This document shows, piece by piece, positions 44,618 to 53,205 of a DNA stretch of 64,000 nt; within the stretch, counting starts at the first letter, position 1; the number at the start of each line of letters is the position of its first letter. The stretch spans positions 1 through 64,000 of the forward strand of contig NZ_JBGFGP010000167.1 in assembly GCF_041224545.1 (NCBI RefSeq). The letters are read 5' to 3'. The notes beneath the pieces were generated by a model. The model did not search any database, had not been told where the DNA came from, and was given only the letters and a program-made list of their open reading frames with translations. Source of the stretch: Sedimentitalea sp041224545 (lineage in GTDB: Bacteria > Pseudomonadota > Alphaproteobacteria > Rhodobacterales > Rhodobacteraceae). The position numbers and the translations under genes were made by a program.

Positions 44618-45499
44618 TCAAGTCGTGCGCTTGCCATAGTAGAGCCCGACAACATGTTCCGCCTCGGCAAAGAACAGCCAGCGCGAGACCACCGCGCCGA
44701 CAAGATGCGACAATACCGCCAGCGCGGCAAACATGTGGCTGAATGGCAGCAACAGCATCCCGATCGGCAGCAAGATCATCAGGAAGAACGAGATCACCCG
44801 GAGTTGGAGGCCATGTTTGCGGCCGACGACATAAACGAACTCGTTCAAAAGATAATTGGTGCCCGTGTGGGGCGGCTCGAACGCGCGCACGGTTGACGCC
44901 GTGCCGAGGCCGGTCGCGGATGCGAGGGTGCTGCCAGAGGCGGTCAACGCGCCGTCCCCCTTCATCCACGTCATGATTTGAATCGCGCCGGCCACGACGA
45001 GGAGAGCAATCGCGGCCTTCTCCTGACCCGTCAACAGCGCGCCGCCCGCAAGCGACAGGGACAGCAGCAGCGCAGGCGTAAGTGGCGAATGCCAACGCGG
45101 GACGGTGCGAAGCTGGGCATAGATCATCGAGGTCGTGAACACGGTCAGGACGCTGGCGACCGAGCCGACGAGGCCGAGGGCGGTCCATCTCGTGCCCAGA
45201 AACACCAATCCGGCACCGTAGACGGCCATGACAATCAGGGTAAATACCGCGCAGCATCCCTCGCGGCTCAGCCAGCTGGTGCGCCACTGGCTGAACGCCT
45301 TGATCGCGCGCTCCGGGTGCTCAAGATGAAAAGTCGACGCCAGCAGCCCGCCCACGGCGAGCACATAGGCGATGGCAAAGAAGGTGAAAGCGACCCAGCC
45401 GGCGACGTCCGGCAGGCCGATGCCAAGGAATGCCAGCATACCGAACCCGGCGCCGGACATCACGGTGAACAGGATGACGGAGGGAGCCGGATGCATCAA
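44618..45499 (-). CDS. soeC: Membrane anchor subunit of sulfite dehydrogenase (DmsC family)
   Basis: The 293-residue protein has about eight hydrophobic helices and the DmsC-like pattern: HLEHPERAIKAFSQWRTSWL near residue 58 and a C-terminal HMFAALAVLSHLVGAVVSRW segment. It anchors the SoeAB complex in the membrane and passes electrons to quinone. The start overlaps the soeB stop (ATGA). Confidence 0.85.
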   Translation of the reverse strand: MMHPAPSVILFTVMSGAGFGMLAFLGIGLPDVAGWVAFTFFAIAYVLAVGGLLASTFHLEHPERAIKAFSQWRTSWLSREGCCAVFTLIVMAVYGAGLVFLGTRWTALGLVGSVASVLTVFTTSMIYAQLRTVPRWHSPLTPALLLSLSLAGGALLTGQEKAAIALLVVAGAIQIMTWMKGDGALTASGSTLASATGLGTASTVRAFEPPHTGTNYLLNEFVYVVGRKHGLQLRVISFFLMILLPIGMLLLPFSHMFAALAVLSHLVGAVVSRWLFFAEAEHVVGLYYGKRTT

Positions 45500-46275
45500 C
45501 GTGCCTCGTCTTTTGACGGCGCGCCGGGCAAGCGGTCAAGCGCCTTGTCCAGCCATCCGAAAAATCCCGCAGAATCTTCGGAAACCGGTGCCAGCAGCGG
45601 TGCGAGGATATCGACCTGCTCCTGCAGCCGGTCCTTGGGGCGCTGGGGCAGGTATTTGTTGACCGGCCGGGTTTCCTGTTCTGGCATCAGGTCGATGCCG
45701 CCACGTTCCGCCGTCAGCCGCGAAACATTGCTGTCAGGATCGGCAAAATCGCCGAAATGCCGGGCCCCGGCGGGGCAGGTGCGCACGCAGGCCGGAACCC
45801 TGTCTTCCTCGGGCAGGTGCTCGTTATAGATACGGTCGACGCAGAGCGTACATTTTTTCATCACGCCTTCCGCCGCATCGAGTTCGCGTGCGCCATATGG
45901 GCACGCCCAGGCGCAGAGCCCGCACCCGATGCAATCGCTTTCGTTGACCAGAACGATACCGTCCTCGACCCGCTTGTAGCTCGCCCCCGTGGGGCAGACC
46001 GTGACACAGGGTGCATCGGTGCAATGCAGGCAGGATTTCGGGAAATGGATCAGTTGGGTCGCACCGGTTTCAGGTTGCACTTCGTAACTGTGGACGCGAT
46101 TGAGAAAGGTTCCCGCCGGATCGGCTCCGTACGGGTCTTCGTCGGCAAGCGGCGCACCGTAATTCTCGGTATTCCATCCCTTGCAACTGATCACGCAGGC
46201 GTGGCATCCGACACAGGTATCAAGGTCGATGACCAGACCCAGTTTCCTGTCCGTGCTGGTGGGGAGCGTGGTCAT
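45496..46275 (-). CDS. soeB: Iron-sulfur subunit of sulfite dehydrogenase
   Basis: Start at ATG 46275 (259 residues), overlapping the soeA stop. Four 4Fe-4S cysteine groups are visible: CVGCHACVISC near residue 21, CLHCTDAPCVTVCPTG near 82, CIGCGLCAWACPYG near 114 and CTLCVDRIYNE with a later ACVRTCPAGARHFG. This is the electron-transfer subunit of molybdenum enzymes such as DmsB. Here it links SoeA to SoeC. Confidence 0.9.
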   Translation of the reverse strand: MTTLPTSTDRKLGLVIDLDTCVGCHACVISCKGWNTENYGAPLADEDPYGADPAGTFLNRVHSYEVQPETGATQLIHFPKSCLHCTDAPCVTVCPTGASYKRVEDGIVLVNESDCIGCGLCAWACPYGARELDAAEGVMKKCTLCVDRIYNEHLPEEDRVPACVRTCPAGARHFGDFADPDSNVSRLTAERGGIDLMPEQETRPVNKYLPQRPKDRLQEQVDILAPLLAPVSEDSAGFFGWLDKALDRLPGAPSKDEAR

Positions 46276-49067
46276 TTGCCTACCTTCCATGTCAGTTCGG
46301 CAGGGCCTTGTCCCACCGGTGAGCGCAGGGGCGGGAACGCGGGGGCGCATTCGGCGGGTGCCGCCACCTTTTCGATCCTCACCCGCAGGTCGAACCATGC
46401 CGCCTGACCGGTAATGGGATCAGAGTTGGACCACCGCAGCCCGTCCCCCTTGGGCGGCTGCAACTCGTGTATCAGGTGGTTGAGCAGGAAACCCCTGGTG
46501 GCCTCGGGTGCGTCTTCGGACAAGGCCCAGGCGCCCTTGCGCTTGCCGATTGCGTTCCATGTCCAGATCGTGTTCTCGTTCAACCCGCCATGATGCGCCA
46601 CCGGCACCACGATCGATCCATGCGCCGACGTGACGCGTGCCCAGTCACCATCCTGGAACCCGTGCTGCTGCCACAACTTCGTCGGCAGATAGAGCGGATT
46701 GTGCCCGTGCAGTTGCCGCAGCCAGGCGTTCTGACTGCCCCAGCTGTGATACATGGCCATCGGGCGCTGTGTCAGGGCATGTATGGGAAAGTCCTCGGGA
46801 GCGACATTGGCATCCTCGAAGGGCGGATACCAGATCGGGAACGGATCCATTGTCTCGATGATCCGCTGGCGCAGGTGGTCCGGGGGCTGGCGCTCTCCAT
46901 GGCCTTCGGCGGCGCGCTGGAACTTGCGCATCGGTTCCACATAAAGCTGGAAAAGATAGGGCTGCGGGCTGTCGAACAGGCCCATGCCGACCGCCCACTC
47001 CTGATAGGCGGTGTTCCAGGGCTTGTAGTATTCGGCGCCTTCGGGAATGTGGTTGACGAAAAAACCGCCATTTTCGATATAGCGGTCCAGCTGCTCGGGG
47101 TTCACCTCGCCCCGTCCCGACTGCGATCCATCACCCCGAAACCCTGCAAGCGGTCCGATGCCCGGACGGCGCTCGTGGTTCACGATGTAATCCGCGTAGT
47201 CTTTCCATTTCGGACTGCGGTCGTCGTTGGTAAATCCCGGCAGCTTCATCCGGTTGGCGAGCTGGATCAATGCCGTCTGGAACCCGCGAACGTCGCGGTC
47301 GGGCTGCACCACGGGCCAGCGGATCGCATCGGCGGCGGCGTCGGCCTCGCAGATCGGGCGATCCAGAAGGCTGATACAGTCATGCCGTTCAAGATAGGTC
47401 GTGTCCGGCAGGATCAGGTCGGCATAGGCCACCATCTCGCTGGAATATGCGTCGGAATAGATGATATGCGGAATCACGTAGTCGCCGTTTTCATCGGTAT
47501 CGGTTAGCATCTCCATGACGCCGCCGCTGTTCATCGACGAATTCCAGGACATGTTCGCCATATAGAGAAACAGCGTGTCGATCCTGTAAGGGTCGCCCGC
47601 ATGCGCGTTCGAGATGACCATATGCATCAGACCGTGGGCGCTCATCGGGTTTTCCCAGGTAAAGGCCTTGTCGATGCGTGCCGGGCTGCCATCGGGTTTG
47701 AGCGCGAGATCCTCCGGACCCCGGACAAACCCGAGATGCGGGCCATCCAGCGGGGCATCGGGTCGGGCCCAGCAATGCGGGGTCGGATGGGCTTCGGCAG
47801 GTTTCGGGTAGGGGGGTTTGAACCGAAAGCCGCCGGGCACTTCGACGGTGCCAAGCAGGATTTGCAGAACGTGCAGCGCGCGGCAGGTCTGGAATCCGTT
47901 GGAATGGGCCGAAACGCCGCGCATGGCATGCATCGAGACCGGGCGTCCGGTCATGCTGCTATGCGTTTCGCCTCGGAAATCGGTCCACTCGCACGCGATA
48001 TCGAATGCCTCGTCAAAGGCGACGCGGGCAAGCTCTCCGGCAATGGCGCGAATGCGTTCTGCCGGAATACCACATTGCGCGGCGACAGCCTCGGGGGCGT
48101 GTTCGGGCGAAAGATAGCGCTCGGCCATGTGTTGGAATACGGTGCGGTGCCCGTCATGGCTGGCGTTGAGATCGGGATAGATGCCGGGCGTGTCAAAGGC
48201 GCAGACCGCGCCGCCCTTGCGATCTCTCACCAGCGGTTTTCCGTCATCGTCGCGCAGGAACAGACCGGTTTCCCGATCCAGAAGCACCGGTGCGTTGGTG
48301 TAGCGTGACAGATAGTCGAGATCGATCTTGCCGGCCTTGATGAGGCAATGGATCAGGGCCAGAACGAACAGCCCGTCGGTCCCCGGCGTGATGCCCACCC
48401 ATTCATCCGCGACGGCGTTATAGCCGGACCGGATCGGGTTGACGCCGATCACCCTGGCCCCGCGGGCCTTCAGCTTGCCAAGCCCCATCTTGATCGGATT
48501 GCTGTCATGATCCTCGGCGACGCCAAAGAGCATGAACAGCCGGGTGTGATCCCAGTCGGGCTGGCCAAACTCCCAAAACGCTCCGCCCATCGTATAGATG
48601 CCGCCTGCCGCCATGTTAACCGAACAGAAGCCGCCATGAGCCGCGTAGTTGGGTGTGCCGTAATTCTGTGCCCAGAAACTCGTAAAGCTCTGGCTCTGGT
48701 CGCGCCCGGTGAAAAAGGCGAGCTTTTCAGGGGCATCGTGGCGGATGTTCTCAAGCCAGCCGCAGGCGATCGATAGCGCGTCGTCCCAACTGATTTCCTG
48801 GAACTCGCCCGACCCGCGCGGTCCCACCCGGCGCAGCGGCTTGCGCAGGCGCGAGGGCGCGTTGTGCTGCATGATACCCGCCGATCCCTTGGCACAGAGC
48901 ACGCCCTTGTTGACCGGATGATCCCGGTTTCCTTCGATATAGGCGACCTTTCCATCCTTGATATGCACGTTGATGCCGCAACGGCAGGCGCACATGTAGC
49001 AGGTTGTCTTGCGGATCTCGTCAGAGACCGGGGGCGACAGATCAAGCGACGGCTGGGTATGAGGCAT
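46272..49067 (-). CDS. soeA: Molybdopterin catalytic subunit of sulfite dehydrogenase
   Basis: The ATG at 49067 follows GAAGAGACC and gives 931 residues. The N-terminal cluster motif is TTCYMCACRCGINVH near residue 15, with the fourth Cys in KGVLCAKGSAG, then the molybdopterin oxidoreductase domain and the C-terminal dinucleotide-binding domain (NPLYLPTKLWQQHGFQDGDW). The size, the order A-B-C and the location beside Xsc match SoeABC, which oxidises cytoplasmic sulfite to sulfate. No Tat signal is seen, consistent with a cytoplasmic-facing enzyme. By sequence alone a DMSO-reductase-like role is also possible. Confidence 0.87.
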   Translation of the reverse strand: MPHTQPSLDLSPPVSDEIRKTTCYMCACRCGINVHIKDGKVAYIEGNRDHPVNKGVLCAKGSAGIMQHNAPSRLRKPLRRVGPRGSGEFQEISWDDALSIACGWLENIRHDAPEKLAFFTGRDQSQSFTSFWAQNYGTPNYAAHGGFCSVNMAAGGIYTMGGAFWEFGQPDWDHTRLFMLFGVAEDHDSNPIKMGLGKLKARGARVIGVNPIRSGYNAVADEWVGITPGTDGLFVLALIHCLIKAGKIDLDYLSRYTNAPVLLDRETGLFLRDDDGKPLVRDRKGGAVCAFDTPGIYPDLNASHDGHRTVFQHMAERYLSPEHAPEAVAAQCGIPAERIRAIAGELARVAFDEAFDIACEWTDFRGETHSSMTGRPVSMHAMRGVSAHSNGFQTCRALHVLQILLGTVEVPGGFRFKPPYPKPAEAHPTPHCWARPDAPLDGPHLGFVRGPEDLALKPDGSPARIDKAFTWENPMSAHGLMHMVISNAHAGDPYRIDTLFLYMANMSWNSSMNSGGVMEMLTDTDENGDYVIPHIIYSDAYSSEMVAYADLILPDTTYLERHDCISLLDRPICEADAAADAIRWPVVQPDRDVRGFQTALIQLANRMKLPGFTNDDRSPKWKDYADYIVNHERRPGIGPLAGFRGDGSQSGRGEVNPEQLDRYIENGGFFVNHIPEGAEYYKPWNTAYQEWAVGMGLFDSPQPYLFQLYVEPMRKFQRAAEGHGERQPPDHLRQRIIETMDPFPIWYPPFEDANVAPEDFPIHALTQRPMAMYHSWGSQNAWLRQLHGHNPLYLPTKLWQQHGFQDGDWARVTSAHGSIVVPVAHHGGLNENTIWTWNAIGKRKGAWALSEDAPEATRGFLLNHLIHELQPPKGDGLRWSNSDPITGQAAWFDLRVRIEKVAAPAECAPAFPPLRSPVGQGPAELTWKVGK

Positions 49068-49191
49068 ATGGTCTCTTCCTGATTTCCCACACACTAGGGA
49101 GCGGCGTCGTTCCGGTAAAGATGTTCCGTATTGCGAAGGTATATCAAGACGAAGTTCCTGATAGTGACCTGATTGCGGAACAGTGTCGGGG

Positions 49192-50328
49192 TCACCCGCG
49201 CGCGTTCATCGGTACGAAATCGCGGGGCTCGGGTCCGTTATAGAGCGTCAGAGGCCGGATCAGGATATTGCCGCGTTGCTGTTCGATGCACTGGATGACC
49301 CAGCCGGGCATGCGACCGATGGCAAAGATCGGCACGTAAAGGTCCATCGCGATTCCGTGCAGCTGATAGATCACGCCGGAATAGAAATCGACATTCACAT
49401 TCAACCCGTGACGGGCATAGGGTTTCATTGCCTCGACCACGGCCTGAAGGATCTCATACCATTCCGGTGCGCCCATTTCCTCGCCGAGTTTGCGCACCCC
49501 TTCGCGCATATGCCGCGCACGCGGGTCTTCCTTGCGATAGACCCGATGGCCGAACCCGGTGACCGCCTCGCGCGCGCCGCGCTTGGCCTTGACATAGGCG
49601 GCAGCGTTCTCGGGCTTGCCGATCTCGTGCACCATCTTCATGACGTCCTCTGCGGCCCCGCCATGCGCCGGCCCGGCCAGTGTCGACAGCGCCGTCACGA
49701 TGCCGCCATGCAGGTTGGTTTCGGTACCGATCGTGACGCGGGCGGCAAAGCTGCTCGCGTTGCTGCCGTGTTCGGCATGAAGGATGAAATCGACATCCGC
49801 CAGCCGCGCCGCCTCGTCGCTGGGTTTCTCGCCCTTCAGCATCCACAACCAGTTGGCCGCATGACCCAGGGTGGCGTCCGGCGCAACCGGATCGCGCCCG
49901 CTGCGGATCGCCTCGTGGGCGGCGATGATCATCGGCACCTGGCTGGTCAGCCTTATGCCGTTGGCGACAAACGCGTCTTCGCCCACCTGCTGGCTGTCTG
50001 GTTCAAGAGCCGCGAGCGCCGATACCGCCGTGCGCAACACATCCATCGGATGGCCCTGCCGGCAGGCGGAAATGATCTCGAAGATCTGCGGTGGCAAGCT
50101 GCGCGCGGCTTTCAGTTTCGCATCGAAATCGGCAAGCTCGGAGGCCGTTGGCAACTCGCCGTGGATCAGCAGATAACAGACCTCTTCAAAGTTCGATTGC
50201 GTGGCGAGATCGTGGATCGAGTAACCGCGATAGGTCAACTCACCTGCCGCGCCATCGATGTCGCTGACGGCGGACCGTTCGAAATAGACGCCTTTGAGGC
50301 CACGGTTGATCTTGACGTTTTCGGTCAT
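49192..50328 (-). CDS. Citrate synthase / 2-methylcitrate synthase family protein
   Basis: The 378-residue protein is of the short (type I dimer) citrate-synthase class. Active-site regions are HAEHGSNASSFAARVTIGTE near residue 182 (catalytic His), LAGPAHGGAAEDVMKM near 215 and GFGHRVYRKEDPRARHMR near 258, with the C-terminal Asp in NVNVDFYSGVIY near 313. It condenses acetyl-CoA (or propionyl-CoA) with oxaloacetate. It is divergent from pta with 33 bases between, which suggests that it acts as a sink for the acetyl-CoA released from taurine. Confidence 0.85.
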   Translation of the reverse strand: MTENVKINRGLKGVYFERSAVSDIDGAAGELTYRGYSIHDLATQSNFEEVCYLLIHGELPTASELADFDAKLKAARSLPPQIFEIISACRQGHPMDVLRTAVSALAALEPDSQQVGEDAFVANGIRLTSQVPMIIAAHEAIRSGRDPVAPDATLGHAANWLWMLKGEKPSDEAARLADVDFILHAEHGSNASSFAARVTIGTETNLHGGIVTALSTLAGPAHGGAAEDVMKMVHEIGKPENAAAYVKAKRGAREAVTGFGHRVYRKEDPRARHMREGVRKLGEEMGAPEWYEILQAVVEAMKPYARHGLNVNVDFYSGVIYQLHGIAMDLYVPIFAIGRMPGWVIQCIEQQRGNILIRPLTLYNGPEPRDFVPMNARG

Positions 50329-50361
50329 CGCTGTCTCCTTCGTAGCAAAACGGGGATTGGA

Positions 50362-51213
50362 ATGTCGGCATTGGAACGCGCCATGGATCGGGCAAGAAAA
50401 GACCGCGCGCGGGTGGTCTTTCCTGAACTGAACGACTCGCGCATCGCCGAGGCGGTGGCGCAGATGCAGGCCGAGGGGCTCTGCACGCCGATCCCGCTTG
50501 CCGACTCCGATGACGCACTCGTTGCCGCACTGGTAAAGGCGCGCGGCGTAAAAGAGGCCGTGGCCCGGCGCATGTTGTCACGCCCGTTGTACCGTGCGGC
50601 GGCGATGGTTGCCGCCGGGCAGGCGGACGCGATGGTGGCGGGGGCGGTCAGCCCGTCGAAAAAGGTGATCGAAGCGGCAAGCATCGCTATCGGGCTGGCC
50701 GACGGGGTGAAGCTGCCCTCGTCGTTCTTCCTGATGCGCTTTCCGGACGGGCGCGATCTGATCTTTGCCGATTGCGCCCTGAACGTTGCGCCGGATGCGG
50801 ACGCATTGGCCGAAATCGCGCGGGCGTCGGAAACCACCGGACGGGCGTTGCTGGGGCAGGCGCGGGTGGCGTTGTTGTCCTTTTCCACTGGTACATCCGG
50901 CGCAGGAGAGAGCGTGGCCAAGGTGCGCGCGGCGGCAGAGGCAACAGGGTTCGCCGGGCCTGTGCAGGGCGACGCGGCGCTGAACCCGGCGGTGGCCGCG
51001 CTCAAGGGCGTGGGGCAGGGCGATGCCAACGTGCTGGTCTTTCCCGATCTCGATGCCGGCAATATCGCGTACAAGCTGGCGCAAGAGCTCGCCGGGGCGC
51101 AGGCGATCGGGCCGGTCCTGCAAGGGTTCCGCAAACCGGTCTGCGACCTGAGCCGGGGCGCCACGGTGGCGGACATCATCGCCGCCACGACGGTGACGCT
51201 GGCCCTGGCATAA
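50362..51213 (+). CDS. pta: Phosphate acetyltransferase (short form)
   Basis: The ATG at 50362 follows GGGGATTGG; the protein has 283 residues, about the length of a stand-alone PTA_PTB domain (no DRTGG or BioD-like domain). Landmarks are RARVVFPELNDSRIAEAV, the SPSKKVIEAASIAIGLADG segment, and LLSFSTGTSGAGESVAKV near residue 175. It converts acetyl phosphate to acetyl-CoA, completing the Xsc route. Unusually it is on the opposite strand from, and convergent with, xsc; in other cluster types pta follows xsc directly. Confidence 0.88.
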   Translation: MSALERAMDRARKDRARVVFPELNDSRIAEAVAQMQAEGLCTPIPLADSDDALVAALVKARGVKEAVARRMLSRPLYRAAAMVAAGQADAMVAGAVSPSKKVIEAASIAIGLADGVKLPSSFFLMRFPDGRDLIFADCALNVAPDADALAEIARASETTGRALLGQARVALLSFSTGTSGAGESVAKVRAAAEATGFAGPVQGDAALNPAVAALKGVGQGDANVLVFPDLDAGNIAYKLAQELAGAQAIGPVLQGFRKPVCDLSRGATVADIIAATTVTLALA

Positions 51214-51309
51214 GGCGCGCCAGCGCAGGCTGGCATTTGCCTCACGCCAGCACCGAACGCCGGATCTCCGAGGGGAAATGCGGCGCCGCGCAAAGGGCCT
51301 GGGCTGCGA

Positions 51310-53085
51310 TCATACGGTTTGTGGCCGCATGTCCTGCGCGCTGATCCCGGCAACCTCGACCGGTTTTTTCATCGCGTCGCGGCGGAACGGCTCGCCCAGT
51401 TCCTGGTTGATCATCGCTTCGATCAGGGTCGTGATGCCCGCCTTCTGATCGACCATCGCCTGGTTCAGCGCCTCTGTCAGTTCCTCCATGGTGCGCGCGA
51501 CGACGCCCTTGAGGCCGCAGGAATTGGCGATGCCAGCATAAGACACCTCGGTGTCGAGTTCGGTGCCGACAAAGTTGTCGTCGAACCACAGGGTCGAATT
51601 GCGTTTTTCCGCGCCCCATTGGTAGTTGCGGAACACCACCTGGGTCACGGCGGGCCATTCCTTGCGGCCAATCGCGGTCAATTCATTGACCGCGATGCCA
51701 AAGGCACCATCGCCGGAAAAGCCGACCACCGGCACGTCCGGGCATCCGATCTTGGCGCCGATCACCGCCGGCAGGCCATATCCGCATGGGCCGAACAGGC
51801 CCGGCGCCAGATATTTCCGGCCCTCTTCAAAGCTCGGATAGGCGTTGCCTATGGCGCAGTTGTTGCCGATGTCGGAGCTGATGATCGCGTCCTTGGGCAG
51901 GGCCGACTGGATCGCGCGCCATGCCATGCGGGGGCTCATCCAATCGGGCTTGTCGGCGCGGGCGCGCTCGTTCCAGGTGGTGCCGGGATCGTCATCCTCG
52001 TGATCCATCGACGACAATTGCTGTGCCCAGCGGGACTTGGTTTCCGCGATCCGCGCCTTGCGTTCGGCGCGCCCGGCATCGCCCGCGTCATCGGAAAGCT
52101 GCGCAAGCAACCCGCTGGCGACCTTGGCGGCATCGCCGACGATTCCGACGCTGATTTTCTTGGTCAGGCCGATACGGTCGGGGTTGATGTCGACCTGGAT
52201 GATCTTTGCGTCGGCGGGCCAGTATTCCATGCCGTAGCCGGGCAAGGTCGAGAACGGGTTCAGCCGTGTTCCAAGGCACAACACCACATCCGCATCGCGG
52301 ATCAGTTCCATACCCGCCTTGGACCCATTATACCCCAGCGGCCCCGCGAACAGCGGGTGATTGCCGGGAAAGGCGTCATTGTGCTGATAGCCGACACAGA
52401 CCGGTGCATCCAGACGTTCGGCAAGCAGGCGCGATGCCTCGATCCCGCCCTTGGCCAGCACCACGCCCGCGCCGTTCAGGATGACCGGGTTCTTTGCCTC
52501 GCTCAGCAGCCGGGCAGCCTCTGCGACCGAGTTTTCTCCACCGGGCGAGCGTTCGAACTCGATCGGTTCGGGGATTTCGACATCGATAACCTGTGTCCAC
52601 ATATCGCGCGGGATATTCAACTGTGCCGGGGCCGACAGACGCTTGGCCTGGGCGATCACGCGGGTCAGGACCTCGGCCACGCGCGAGGGGTCGCGCACCT
52701 CTTCCTGATAGGCGACCATGTCCTCGAACAGCTTCATCTGTTCGACTTCCTGGAACCCGCCCTGACCGATGGTCTTGTTGGCCGCCTGCGGCGTCACCAG
52801 CAACAGCGGTGTGTGGTTCCAGTAGGCGGTTTTCACGGCGGTAACGAAATTGGTGATGCCGGGGCCGTTCTGGGCGATCATCATGCTCATCTTGCCGGTG
52901 GCGCGGGTGTAGCCATCGGCCATCATGCCGGCACTGCCTTCGTGGGCGCAGTCCCAGAACGTGATGCCGGCCTTTGGGAAGAGGTCGGAAATCGGCATCA
53001 TGGCCGAACCGATGATGCCGAACGCATGCTCGATGCCGTGCTTTTGCAGCGTTTTGACGAAACATTCCTCGGTGGTCATTTTCAT
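51310..53085 (-). CDS. xsc: Sulfoacetaldehyde acetyltransferase
   Basis: The 591-residue protein is a ThDP enzyme with N-terminal pyrimidine-binding domain (FGIIGSAMMPISDLFPKAG near residue 22), middle domain and C-terminal PP domain. The ThDP motif is GDGAFGIAVNELTAIG near 440, ending at VVFRN about 28 residues later. The mid-sequence QNGPGITNFVTAVKTAYWNH and QGGFQEVEQMKLFED segments match Xsc. It converts sulfoacetaldehyde and phosphate to acetyl phosphate and sulfite. A TauR-type repeat pair precedes it at 53167-53199. Confidence 0.94.
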   Translation of the reverse strand: MKMTTEECFVKTLQKHGIEHAFGIIGSAMMPISDLFPKAGITFWDCAHEGSAGMMADGYTRATGKMSMMIAQNGPGITNFVTAVKTAYWNHTPLLLVTPQAANKTIGQGGFQEVEQMKLFEDMVAYQEEVRDPSRVAEVLTRVIAQAKRLSAPAQLNIPRDMWTQVIDVEIPEPIEFERSPGGENSVAEAARLLSEAKNPVILNGAGVVLAKGGIEASRLLAERLDAPVCVGYQHNDAFPGNHPLFAGPLGYNGSKAGMELIRDADVVLCLGTRLNPFSTLPGYGMEYWPADAKIIQVDINPDRIGLTKKISVGIVGDAAKVASGLLAQLSDDAGDAGRAERKARIAETKSRWAQQLSSMDHEDDDPGTTWNERARADKPDWMSPRMAWRAIQSALPKDAIISSDIGNNCAIGNAYPSFEEGRKYLAPGLFGPCGYGLPAVIGAKIGCPDVPVVGFSGDGAFGIAVNELTAIGRKEWPAVTQVVFRNYQWGAEKRNSTLWFDDNFVGTELDTEVSYAGIANSCGLKGVVARTMEELTEALNQAMVDQKAGITTLIEAMINQELGEPFRRDAMKKPVEVAGISAQDMRPQTV

Positions 53086-53166
53086 TTGGGCGATTCTCCG
53101 AAAAAAACAGGATACGGCATCGGGTGCCAGCTTGGTTGCGGTTTTAAGGACCGTGCAGAACGGCGG

Positions 53167-53199
53167 TTAGGTCCAGATTGAAGCTCGGTTTATATCCAG
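53167..53199 (-). promoter_or_regulatory. TauR-type repeat pair upstream of xsc
   Basis: On the minus strand CTGGATATAA (53199-53190) and CTGGACCTAA (53176-53167) repeat in the same direction, 23 bases apart, about 80 bases ahead of the xsc ATG. The published Rhodobacter TauR site is a direct pair of CTGGACYTAA. The first half here departs at one or two positions. Confidence 0.75.
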
Positions 53200-53205
53200 C
53201 GGTCG

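Noticed and set aside
49122..49182. Inverted TGTTCCG / CGGAACA arms upstream of soeA
   Set aside because: The 7-base arms are about 47 bases apart, too far for a simple operator and likely by chance; noted only as a place to look for the soe promoter.
49183..50361. Extension of pta upstream to 49183
   Set aside because: It would overlay the citrate synthase gene on the other strand; the conserved Pta domain and a ribosome-binding site both support ATG 50362.
51319..53181. 620-codon antisense frame opposite xsc
   Set aside because: The xsc strand carries all ThDP motifs; the antisense frame is a GC-bias artefact.
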